In this document: in pieces, positions 44,901 to 56,400 of the stretch
How positions within the stretch are numbered: position 1 is the first letter of the stretch
Layout: every line of letters starts with the position of its first letter
Assembly: GCF_037042905.1 (NCBI RefSeq)
Contig: NC_087253.1
Span: forward strand, 11,885,001-11,949,000
From: Lytechinus pictus
Lineage: Eukaryota; Echinodermata; Echinoidea; Temnopleuroida; Toxopneustidae
Reading direction: 5' to 3'
DNA length: 64,000 nt
The notes under the pieces: generated by a model
Told to the model about the DNA's origin: nothing
The model's database searches: none
Seen by the model: only the letters and a program-made list of their open reading frames with translations
Position numbers and translations under genes: made by a program

Positions 44901-45865
44901 ATAAAAATAATCCGAGCCACAAAGAGGTAGGATCTGTAATGAATATAGACACTTCTTAAATATACAGGCTCTCGAGTCTAAAATAGAACCAATGCCAAAA
45001 GGTATGTACCTTGGGCAAATTTATAAAATACCGGTAAGGTACTAGTAATTAAATGGCCTTTTTATTTCCTATCTGTTTTAGACAACGCAATATCTATTTT
45101 CCATATTTAAAAAAAAATCATTTTATTCATTCTTTAGTGTGATATTCATATTTCATATTTGTAGATTTACGATTTTTTTTTAAATCTTGTTATTTTACAT
45201 TTTGTCCAATAGGATGATGCAGTTTTACAATTTCCATGGAGGTGATTGATGATGATAAATAATTGGTGAAGTAGGCCTAATAGAACAGCGACTAGACCAC
45301 AAAGAGAAATACAAACTACAGCAGTTATATGAGTGAGTTAATTAGTGAATATTGTTGATAATGGAGGTTGTTCACATTTTTTTGGCAACAAATAGACCTG
45401 CCTTTGAAAAACCCATTTCAATTTTGTTTTTAGATTATAGTTTGTGTCGTTTTTAATCACAGATCAAAATATTCTGTGCAACAAAACATATCAACTTTAA
45501 TTCTGACTATTTATATAATTTACATATGTTGATTCATATATTCATATTTATGAGAAATCTCTGACATTTTTTCATAGAGTACATGTAGTTATAATGTAGA
45601 GTGGTATGTAAACTGTATAGAACAGGTTTAAGTGATATGCTTTATGGAAGTACAAGTTTATAATTAGTAGAAGTAAGATTTTCTGTTATGTGTTGAAGAA
45701 TCATATATATGTATAGTCTCACTTTTCTTAAAACATTTATGTTTTATAAATCACGACAATTTTAATTTAAATTCATTGATTTTCTTTCTCTATTTTTTCA
45801 ATCTGCAGGACTGGTGTATTAAACAGATGTTTTCATTCAAGAAATCCAACAATTCAAGAGTCTGA
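41958..45865 (+). CDS. Putative three-exon small gene, 57 aa, one membrane segment
   Basis: The proposed exons are 41958-41977, 44729-44825 and 45809-45865. The ATG context is ACAAAATGG, favourable at -3 and +4. The donors are GTGAGT and GTATAA. The acceptors follow CTTTCACAAACAG and TTTTTCAATCTGCAG. The phases join to MDLRTLRLSLKNKK..., then a hydrophobic stretch (about residues 24-39, MMIISACIILQILIQ) and a basic tail to TGA. A positive N-terminal part before the hydrophobic stretch would suit a small type II or tail-anchored protein. I recognise no family. The first intron contains a whole hAT-like element. It could instead be a non-coding transcript or a chance arrangement. Confidence 0.35.
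42634..43874. mobile_element. hAT-like non-autonomous element with 8-bp target duplication
   Basis: It begins CAGGGGTTCTCAATAGG and ends ATTGAGAATGGCTG, an imperfect terminal inverted repeat of about 14 bp. It is flanked by CCCTAGAT at 42626-42633 and again at 43875-43882. The 8-bp duplication and the CAGGGGTTCTCAA-type tip are hAT hallmarks. No transposase frame is present in 1241 bp. Confidence 0.8.
43883..44728. other. AGATCTAG-rich stretch and G-run
   Basis: Words such as CTAGATCTAGAC and CCTAGGCC recur irregularly between 43890 and 44420, as they do inside fold-back element 1 (2040-2290). A T-run and G-run lie at 44465-44490. No gene is seen apart from the small-gene exon that follows. 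Confidence 0.5.
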
Positions 45866-47059
45866 CTTAGGAACCACTTGATGAAGATGGACAAGTTTTT
45901 TTTTTCCAAGTCCAATTTTTCAACAACAAAAAAATTATTATCACAACCCCAAATTCATGACGTATGAAATTTCTTGTTGATTTTCATTAAAACTGGTTGC
46001 AAAAGGAGAAGCTATAAACATACAAATAGGAGCGGCGGAGTGAAGTTGAAAGTGGGGGGGGGGGGGCATAGGGAAAATGCTGTATTACGTGAAATTTTTA
46101 AGAAGTTGCGAGCGAGCAAAATTGTGACATTTAAAATAAGAAAATCTAAAATATTCAGAATGATATATTTCACCCTTTTCTCTTTTTTTTCTTGGTCGTG
46201 ATTTTTTTATTTTTTTTTTTTCTGGGGGGGGGCAAGAGTCCTTCAAGCCCCCCCCCCCTCCATCTGTACGAAACTGCTTATATACCCCCACTCATGAATT
46301 ATTAAACTTAATGCACAAAGGATTTCCTTCATAAGTATATTATCGAAATGAGAATATTGTTTTCTTGTTTCAAAGGGCAATCGTCATGGTGGCCATAAAA
46401 CGGGTCCTTCTCAGGTGAAAGGGGCACAGAACAAGTTCTTTAGGAGCACTTTTCTTGGGTAAAAGGGGGCAGTGATTCGAGAAAGGGCACTTACAAGAAG
46501 GCGAGGAGGCACTCTTTAAGACATTAAACGAGCCCTCAGATGAAAGGGCACAGAACACGTTCCAGGAGGGGGGGGGGGGCATTTTGGGGTTAAAAAATTG
46601 CATACAAGGAAGAGCACTTGGTAACACCTAAAACAGGTTCTCGTCAGGTGAAAGGGACACAGTACACGTTCGTGAGGGGGCATTTTTCTTGCATAAAAAG
46701 GCACTTTTCAGTGCTTAAAGAAGTAGGGGGAACTGTGCCCCCCCCCCCCTCCCCAGGATCGCTGCCCCAGCATACAAAAAAAATATTCTTTTGGTTCAAA
46801 GTATTAACATACGCTTAAGAAAAAGGTAAAGCTTAATCCTCTGATAATGTGATATTTTTTTATGGCTAATTAATAAAATTCACCACTAACCAGAGAATTC
46901 CTTTATGTCTTTCATTTGTGTTCATATAGTATTTGTACAGAGCTAAAATGAAAGGGATTTGGAATTTGCAAAATTCAAAATGAGATGAAGATCGAGAGAG
47001 GGAAAGAGTGATGAGAAGTGGATTGAAAAGAGATGAGAAAGAAATGAAGGGGCACATAT
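45866..47059. repeat. Low-complexity region with a GGTGAAAGGGGCACAG tandem repeat
   Basis: Three diverged units of about 105-130 bp start near 46405, 46533 and 46645, sharing CAGGTGAAAGGG(G/A)CACAG, CACGTTC and a GGGGGCA tract. G- and C-runs are frequent (46055, 46225, 46250, 46570, 46740). No gene is seen. Confidence 0.6.
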
Positions 47060-47203
47060 CAGGGGCCGCGGGGGCTGGGGGGGCTTCAGCCCCCCCACTT
47101 TTTTCCAAAACCGTGTACAAAAACGTAAAAATTACCATATGATTGTGATTTTTAGCATGGTCAGCCCCCCCCCCCCACTTTGAAAACCGTTCCGCGGCCC
47201 CTG
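47060..47203. mobile_element. Short hAT-like MITE (CAGGGGCCGCGG termini)
   Basis: The ends are CAGGGGCCGCGG and CCGCGGCCCCTG. The inside mirrors GGGGGGCTTCAG with a C-rich tract. It is flanked by CATAT on both sides (47055-47059 and 47204-47208), a possible partial target duplication. 144 bp. Confidence 0.65.
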
Positions 47204-47347
47204 CATATGAAGAGATAATTTAGAGGGGGGGGGGGTGGTAAGAGAGCTAGAATGTGGGAAGTAGGAACAAAAGGGGTGGAAGAGAAATAAGACGAGATTT
47301 ATGGAAACCAGGAGACAGTTAACAAGTGGGAAAAGAAGAAGGAAATA

Positions 47348-48170
47348 TATGAAGAGTTTAGTTGCAAAAGGGGTTAGGGCCACTTTGGACCATTCCGAGA
47401 AAAAAAACTATGTTTTTATTCTCACTTATTGCAATATTCTTATGAGAAACTAAATTGTCATGATGAACTACTCTATCATGTGAACATAAAATTGGGTATA
47501 AAAGAAATCTACCCGTCTTCAATTTTTTTCTATATACTTTAAAAAAAATATCATTGTGTACCTAACCCCTTTTGCAAGTAAATTTAAGTGAATCCAATCT
47601 CTTTTGATTAAAAAAGTGATTTTTTTTTGCCACTTCCATTCACGTTTTCATTTGAATTTCAAATTTTCTTTGGTATCATCAGAGTGACTGAAAATTTAGA
47701 GGTTTAGAGACAGAAAACAATAAAATATATGAAAAATGGACCTAACCCCTTTTGACAAATGAGTTCTTCAGAAAATTTTGGTTGCAAAAGGGGTTAGGTC
47801 CACTCCAAGAAAATAATTATTTTTTAATTCTCCCATATTGCAATATTCTTATGCGAAACTGAATTTTCATGATACCCTACCATGAGAACATGAAATTGGG
47901 TATAAAAGATATTTACTTGTCTTCATATTTTTAAAGATATTATTTTCCAAAAAAAGTATGTGTGGACCTAACCCCTTTTGCAACTAAACTGAAATGGACC
48001 TAACCCCTTTTGAAAAAAGGTGATTTTTCTTTGCCATATTAGTTCACTTTTTAATAGGAATTTCAACTTTTCTAAGGTATCATCTTATATACCTACTAAA
48101 AATCTTTACATTAAGACATAAGAATCAAGTTTGATGAAAAATGGACCTAACCCCTTTTGAAAATGAGCTC
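47348..48170. repeat. CCTAACCCCTTTTG repeat family, copy with internal palindromic units
   Basis: TTGCAAAAGGGGTTAGG and its complement CCTAACCCCTTTTGCAA occur alternately, at about 47361, 47568, 47738, 47784, 47968, 47998 and 48146. They bound units with AT-rich cores (TATTGCAATATTCTTATG, GGGTATAAAAGA). Related copies are at 36640-37160 and, inverted, at 62935-63745. No coding capacity was recognised. Confidence 0.7.
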
Positions 48171-49002
48171 TACATATGTAGGAGAAAGGCGGCACAAAAG
48201 AATTTTGAGTGGGAAAATTATTAAATGGAAAAAAAATTAGAGTAAGAAATGCTGGAGAATAAAGGGGACAGGAAACGTATTAAACATGATAAATTGGGGC
48301 CCGTTTCATCATGAGTTACAAGTATGGTAATTACGATTTAGGGATGGCAAAAGCACTAGAGACCTCTTTACCTAATCACGACTCGATCTACCCTTTTCAT
48401 CTTCCCTTTTGGAATTAGCAAAGGCCTATAAGACGCAATACAAACAATGATTTGTTTATAAGTGATATCGATACTTTATAGAGCGCAACGTATCGTCTCA
48501 GATTTGCGCTTGCTTGATTCGCTGAATCTTTCGCGTCACGAGCGCGTAACAAAATGAATACATTAATGAATTTGCCAAGTTGACCTTTGTCATTGCGCTG
48601 ATGTGCGTATTGTCTAATACACGTACAAAACCACAGTTGACGAGGGAGCATCGTACGAAATTAATATTAATGAGGGCTTATTTTAGCTTCTAATGGATTA
48701 AACAAAATGGCGGTAGCTTCGGGGGCTTGGTGGTACGTGTGCAACGGTACGAATGTTTGACATTCAGACTCACATTTGCTCGCGTAGTAGGTGTTGTACA
48801 ATTTACTATAATGAATAGTGAACATTCCATTATACGATATTACTGGACAATATGAACTCCAAATATAAAATTATCCCTCGTGCATGTCTATTTTGTCCTC
48901 GGCCTTCGGCCTCGGGGAAATACACCTGCACTCGGGATAATTGTATATTTGTCGTACATAAAATCCAGTATATTGTACAATAGATTGTACACTATTTATA
49001 TA

Positions 49003-49054
<52 letters not shown>

Positions 49055-49694
49055 AAGCTCATTGTATATATATAAAGCTCACTGTGAGCTTTATTGTATC
49101 CCTGAAGAATACGTGAAATTTACGTCGAAAATTTGTACTTCGAAATAAACTCTGTTGGAAGTACAATACATTACCTCTTTGCCTCTTTTATATATATATA
49201 TATATATACATATATATATACATGTATGAAGTGAGTGAGATATAAGCATTTGTATAACATGCGTGAGGGTGTGTAAGAGAATGAGAGAGAGAGAGAGAGA
49301 GAGGTGGACAAAACAGAGTTCTGAGAGAAGACGTTGATCATAATACCCGCGTTAACAGAGACACAATTGTATGCAACTTATACGATCATTATGAGCAGGA
49401 ATTAGTAAATATAGCTTTAGTCTTTATTGACATGAGAACATTCCCGTTGAAGCACATTAAGTACATACGTGACAAAGCAATAAATAAATGGTTGGGTCGT
49501 ATCACGAGAATCGTCTAAAGATAAAATATAGTCTTGATATTCTACTACTTGTTATTGCATGATTTCGAGGTTTATTGTAATTACTGATTGGCGTCATGGT
49601 TGAAAATGAACACAATTTCTTGATTTTGTTTTATTTCTTTAATTGTTATGATGATTACTATTCAACTCTAGTCATTCTTAAAATAATCATTATG

Positions 49695-49727
<33 letters not shown>

Positions 49728-50266
49728 TCAAATCTTGCATTACATTCCTTTATCCCAATGACGAATCTAAATTGGAAGTTCATCATAAAGAAAGGTTGGT
49801 TTTAGTAAAACAAAAAGGTGGGATAAAAATATTTTTTAATGAAAATTCGTCAAAGAATTTGAGGTTTTAAAGTTTAGATTTGTTGACGTCACAGACGAGC
49901 AGCTCCTCCATGTGTCGTGTGTTCCAAATTGTAAAAAATGTTATTTTCTGAAAGAAAAAAAAGATACAAGCAATTTCATTATAGGACAGTTATATGCAGA
50001 CACATTTTCATACCCCCTCCAGGAAAAGTAGGCCTACTCCATGACACAAATAACACTATATGGGACCATACCACCACGTAAGAAAAAACAGGCACACGAA
50101 AGAGAAAGATGAGTGGAATTTTGTGCGCGTTTTTGGAGTATTTTTAAGTGTTTCCGGTGGTGCGCTTTTGAATACTTTTGAGTGTATCCGTGGCCTCAAA
50201 AACGCGTGTTGATGCTCTTTATCTATTGGCGATGATACAATTTCATAGGCTCAGCTGATCCCATTC
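48171..50266. other. Intergenic region with TA and GA microsatellites
   Basis: (TA)n tracts lie at about 49006-49048, 49188-49208 and 49695-49715, and a (GA)n tract at about 49284-49302. Open frames over the TA tracts (Tyr-Ile repeats) are artefacts. No gene is seen; the 3' UTR of the raftlin-like gene is expected just below 50267. Confidence 0.6.
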
Positions 50267-50437
50267 CTATCGTAGAGGGCGCTGAAACACGATGAGTAAG
50301 GTTTGCTTTGATCCCAGTCGACCTTCCCTTGTTGCTTCGGCCGTGTCAAGGATACATGCGAGCTCCCATCCATGGTGACCCATCTCAACGACCAAAGGCT
50401 GCCAGGTGGTGGTTGCTTTCATCCGGTTGCATGCGAA
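50267..50437 (-). CDS. RFTN-like: Raftlin-like exon 7 (C-terminus)
   Basis: The acceptor is CACACTCTTATCAG. It encodes FACNRMKATTTWQPLVVEM, HHGWELACILDTAEATREG and LGSKQTLLIVFQRPLR, stop TAG at 50267-50269. The GSKQ...FQRP ending is the clearest family pattern. Confidence 0.82.
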   Translation of the reverse strand, partial: FACNRMKATTTWQPLVVEMGHHGWELACILDTAEATREGRLGSKQTLLIVFQRPLR

Positions 50438-53400
50438 CTGATAAGAGTGTGGAAAATAAAGTACGAATGATTAGCAGTTGGTAATAAACAGTAATCTCTC
50501 TCTTTTGAAGACGTTATTTTTAATAGCATTGAATAAGGTATATACTTGTTATTTGCCATGAAGAACACATTGGCCAGATTTAATTAAGAAAAGCCATTTT
50601 CAAGACAGATCATAAAGATGTCTGTCTCTGGCGTTTTAACTTTAATGTCACGAAATGTCATTTAATTTTGGCTATTCGACCACCGAGTTGCATGTCTGAC
50701 TCTAGTGGCTCAAATAGTTTGAACCCATCATGGTTTATTTTCAAGTATTGATTACGCTTGATTTAGTGCGCATATTGAGAAAGAAGACTATAATGTAATG
50801 AAAGTAGCTCTTGGCTCGGCCTTAATATTGTGTGGCATACTATTACTTTTTATTTCAATCCATGTTTATGTTTAGGATGCCGTTCGGAAGGTGCTTTACG
50901 CAGATGCAGTTAATTTCGGGTTAATGATATTGGCATTAAAGGGATGGTCCGGGCTGAAAGCATTTATAGCTTAATAAATAGAGTAGAATTCACTGAGAAA
51001 AATGCCGAAAATTTCATCAAAATCGGATAACAAATAATTAAGTTATTGAATTTTAAAGTTTATCAATATTTTGTGAAAACAGTTGTCATGAATATTCATT
51101 AGGTGGGCTGATGATGTCACATCCCCACTTGTTCTTTTGTATTTTATTATATGAAATTAGGTTTATTCAAATTTTTTCCTCCAAGAGCTAGAAAAATTGG
51201 ATTGACAACTGATGTAGTGCGTTAGATATTTATTGCTGCAACTTATTTCACTATAAGGGAGACATATTATTCACACAAGTATGAAATAATGAAAAAAATA
51301 TGATTTGATGTAATAACATAAGAAAACGGAAAGTGGAGATGTGACATCATCAGCCCACCTAATGAATATTCATTACGACTGTTTTCACAAAATATTGCTA
51401 AACTTTAAACTTCAATAACTTTATTATTTTTTATCCGATTTTGATGAAATTTTCGGTATTTTGCTCAGTGAGTTCTACTCTATGTATTAAAATATAAATA
51501 TTTTCAGCCCGGACCACCCCTTTAATCGGATGATCCAAAAATGTTATCCTTAAATGCGGGCATTCTCATTTCTTACTCCCCCTCCCCAGTACCCCTAAAA
51601 AATAATTCTGTCATTGCAACTAAGGCAGCGTGTTTCGCATTCTCGCAAAAAAAGGTACAAATAAAACTATACGAACCTTCACCACATGTTTATACTTGAT
51701 AACGGTACATTCCCAGCGAGGCTGAAGATCATTCACTGCTGTAGAAGGCTTTTCAAAGACCCACATCGTATTGAAGATCAAGGTTCGGGCAGTTGGCCGA
51801 AATTCTGGAAATATAATTTACACATGTGTCTTGTCATTCCGTCTCTCTTCTTTTTCTGCTGTCTAATGCGCAATATATCCTTCATAGCGGAGACCTTTTT
51901 GTGTGACTATAGCTTTGCATTTTGTCACTTATTTAAAATATGTTTACATCAATCTGTTTCCACCTTTTTGTTCCTTCTCTTTTATTTCTTTTCTTATGTA
52001 TGATTAAGTTAACAATTTACTGGGTTTTGTTCATTTCCAAGAGGATCCACAATTTACAAGCTTTGCTCTTAGTGGACCCCCTCATTTCCATTTATGCTCA
52101 ATTTTATACTTTTTACGATGTAAGAATGTAAGAATCTGTAAAATTGTATCTGATTTATATTATTTTGTATTATGTTTTGAATGGAAATGGAATAAAAGAA
52201 TTGAATTGAATACATATAAACCAAAGACCTTTTAAATATGACTAGACCGAAAGCTTCGCGCGCGTTCAACGCAAATTACTGAACCAGTCCAATAATTAAT
52301 TTCAGTCACAGTGGGTGTGAATCATGTCTCCATGAGGTCATATCCAGGTGGGTGTATCATAAAGCTGTTCGTAAGTTAAGAGTGACTTTAAGAACGACTG
52401 GTGAACATTTCTTACGCTCTAAATTATCACCAATGAACATTTAATGGTGAAAATAATTTACCATAAGAAAGGATCAACAACCGTTCTGAAAGTCACCCTT
52501 AACTTACGAACAGCTTTATGAAACAGCCACCTGGGCTCCCATGGACCGATTATCACCGAATTTGGGCATGGCTGTATTTTATAGGCCCTATTGCGCTAAA
52601 TAAATATGGTATAATAAAATGCTGAAATGCAAAAGAAGAGCAAAAGACACAAATAAATAAAATAGATGGCGTCAAAATTCGCTACTCTCAAAGTAGGCTG
52701 CATATATAGAGCTGGGCCACATCAGTGACCCGGAGGGATATAAATTTATAGAGTAATGTCGCAGTCACACATACGAACCTGACTCCAAACCGACCGATGG
52801 TATGTATTAGATAATAACCTAATAATTCGGTCGATCCGGAGTCGGTTTCGTGGGTGTGACTGTCACATGACGTAGTGTTTGCTTGGCTCATCTACTTACG
52901 TCCTTGGAGATGCGAACTCAGGTAGTTAGTATCTACTATCTTCCATCCCTGCTGGAGAATATCAACCAGTCGTGACGTCACATCGGTCGATAGTTCGTAG
53001 ATCTGACGGCGAGACACCGGCGATGAGCCAATAGCAGTGTATGAGACAGGTATGATGACCGATTGATATATGAATGACCCGGAAGTTGATTGGTTTGACC
53101 GATGAAATAGCAAATCCATTTGCAAAACTGTATTTTATGTGAGAAAATTGACCAAAATCAATGATTTCACTCAAGTATCAGATTAAGGATTACACATGAC
53201 CGATACATTTCGACTTTGTATGGGAAACGACTACTTTTACAGAGCGACACTGAATATAAGATAATTTAAAGAAATAATTAATATAGCTATATATCGTTCA
53301 AATTGTATAATAATTAATATGCGGATCCTTGTTATTAGTTGGGCCTAATTATCTTTATGTCAATACCATTACCATGGTCTGTAGAACTTGTCATTAGCAT

Positions 53401-56400
53401 TAAGCACCAGTCATTAGCAAATTTAACTGTTAGTTAGTTAATTAGTTAGTTAGTTATTTAGTTATTTAGTTAGTTAGTTATTTAGTTAGTTAGTTTAGTT
53501 AGTTAGTAAGTTATAATAGATAATTGGTTACGTGGTGGATTTCGGCCACCATGATCCATACCAACATTTTGTGAAAATCAAATAACAGAATTGATCGCAA
53601 TTTCTGATCGGTGGCCTTACCTGTTTCTTTAACATTTGTTGTTTTCTTGGTATAACCACTGGGTTCAAAGGAGACGAGCTGATAACCCTCGCGGCCGTTC
53701 TCCTCAATCTAAAATAACGATATTGATATATTTCATTGATGCTTCTGTTTAGGTTAACATATTCTTTTCATATATATTGTTCGTTAAACACTGGTTTTAA
53801 AATGTTTACTATGTCTATTGTATATTATGTTCCACACGGCCCCAATGGAAATCAGTCTGTGAACTGTTTGGGCTTTTTAACCGTGTATTAATAAAATTGA
53901 TCTTATCAATCTTATCTTATCTTTTAAAAGGTTTTAGGCTAAACTATAAACCTTATTAATTGGGGATCAAAGCTTTTTAAGCTTAAAAGATGATTTTGGA
54001 CAATGTGTTTTCCCCTCACTACTGATCATAACATTACAAATTATTCAAAATATTAACATGAAATGCCACAATTACAGTGTTATAGTGCTCCGTTTATAAA
54101 TGGTTTTTGATCATCCAGGGAGATCGTATCCTGCTAATCGTACGATCTCCTTATGGTGGAGTACGACGACCTTACGTATGTATGTATTGTAAAAAACGTA
54201 GAATTAGCACAGGGGCATTTTAGGATCTCCGTAGTGCATTTGTATGGTTTTTGTCTTTTCCTCTCGACGATGTCTTATTCAAGAAATCGTAGGATGGTCG
54301 TAAGAAAATATAAACGCAAATATCTTAATCCGTAGCCACCTACGATGTCACCCCAAACTCGGAGAAATAATGAAATGTATATTTATATTATACCACAGTG
54401 TCGAATTCCCTGAGACGAGCCACCTCACTCGCAGCTTGGACATTTTCCTGGTTTGTTGACAGCACCGACTCGTTGAACTCGATGGCTGTTTGAACAATCT
54501 TCACTTGACCAGTCGGAGTTGCAGGGCTGAATTTGCAAAAGATTAAAGTTTGAAAGGAATGAAAAGAATCAGAAAAGAACCTGAGGATGTGTGCCCGGGG
54601 GGGGGGGCACTTACATTGACGAGTGGATACCATGCGCGACCAAAAAACACGTAAATGGATGTCTTTTTCAAGATAGGGGACGTTACGTACGTAACGTGAT
54701 AGGCGTGTCAAAAACACTAAAATAAGGAAAAAGGGATATCTATTTCGCTAGGAAAGCTACGTGTTTAGGGTCAAATTTGCGAGGGTATAAAAAAGACAAA
54801 TGTTTTAAGGGTGTACTTTTTGCCCCATAACAGTCAACACGCGTTTAGACTAAATTAGAGTCTGATTTGCGGGAGGTGGGGTCGTACTAAACCCGATGTA
54901 CATGTCGGTAAAGGCATGGTAAGGGTAAAACCTGCATCCGTGACATATAACAATAATCGCTGTACTTGTTTAGGGGATCAATTCAGGGAATACTTGCCAA
55001 GGGTATCGTTTTGTTTCCTATACTTGTTAAGGGTAGGGTTTCACGCGCCAATACTTGTTAGGGGTGCATTTTCAGAAAATGGAAATTACTTGTTTAGGGT
55101 GCTTTTTGAGACCCCATGGTCGCGCATGGTATCCACTCGTCAATGGAAGTGCCCCCCCCACCCCGGGCAGCAGCTAGATTCCTGCTAAGGGACGCAGTAT
55201 ACAGACTTTTGATAAGTTGCCTTAATACATATGCTGTTCGGGTCTGGCTCGATCTCATCGAACACATGGAATAAACATTTTATGTTGGGTCATGATAACT
55301 GAAATGAATGACTATTGGGTCCTGATCAATGAGGTTGGGTGTGAATTGCCCCCTTGGAATTTTGTTTGCCGCGCTTCGGGCGTTCTCGAACTTCGCTACG
55401 ATGACTTCTTGAAGTTATAGCCATTTATTTTGGGGGCGCCAACCCTTATTGCCCTGGAACGATTTTTTTTTACTGGGGGTGCTGCTGGTGTGAATTTGAG
55501 AAGAAAAAAAAAAGATTATCACTGCATAATGATCGAAGGGGATATTGGTTACATTTCTCCATGTTGTCACACCTTCAGAAGTCCAGGGGGTGCTGCCTAT
55601 GGAGAAAATACACGCAGCACCCCCCCCCCCCCCGGAAATTCTTGGGGGTGCCGAAGCACCCCCGCTTCCCAGGGCCATGCGAACCCCCCCCCCCCCCCCC
55701 GGCTCGAATGCTTGATGACCATACATACCTGCCCACTGGTCGTACAAACGATGCTTGTAGAGGGATGTAATACCGTCTTTCCATGCCGTACTGGACCCGT
55801 AGCTTCTCAAAGACACCCGGTACGGTCTTCAGCAAGACGAGCCGGAACCCCTGGGTATAGGGCTCCTGGAAGGCGGTGTAATGAGGTACTAGGTCTGTTT
55901 TCAAGTTGCGTCCTACCACAGTGAATTCAGACAACCAATAATGTTTGTTATGAAACCGGTGATATGGATCCAAATGATTGGCTGAAACTTATCACGTGAG
56001 CAGCCATTGATTTATTTTTTAGATAATAGGAAAATTTTGACAAAATTGGATATAGAAATGAAATAAGCCAAATAAATTCAAATTTACTAGGAATGTGGTA
56101 TTATTTCATACAGACCGGTCAGGGTTTTGAGATAAGAATGGCAAATAACAAGGAAACACATATCACTATAATCGCGGTCTTATAAATCGTCTAATACACA
56201 TTACTTTAGAATAATGGCTTTCGAAAAAGTCTAATGCCCTCGGCTATGCCTCGCCGTTAGAACTGTTCTAAAGGGTCCTTGTGGGGTGATTTTTTTTTCT
56301 TCTTCCTTATTTTTCAAAATTTCGGGGGGGGGGCATTGTGCTGTCTCCCGATGCGGTGTAATAACATCTCTGATTGATTTGTTGTACGGTAAGGTGGGTG

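Noticed and set aside
53425-53515. Interstitial telomere repeat
   Set aside because: The unit is TTAG/TTTA without the GGG of the metazoan telomere.
55430-55924. 164-residue plus-strand open frame
   Set aside because: It overlaps raftlin-like exon 2 antisense and C-run repeats; the minus strand has consistent splice phases.
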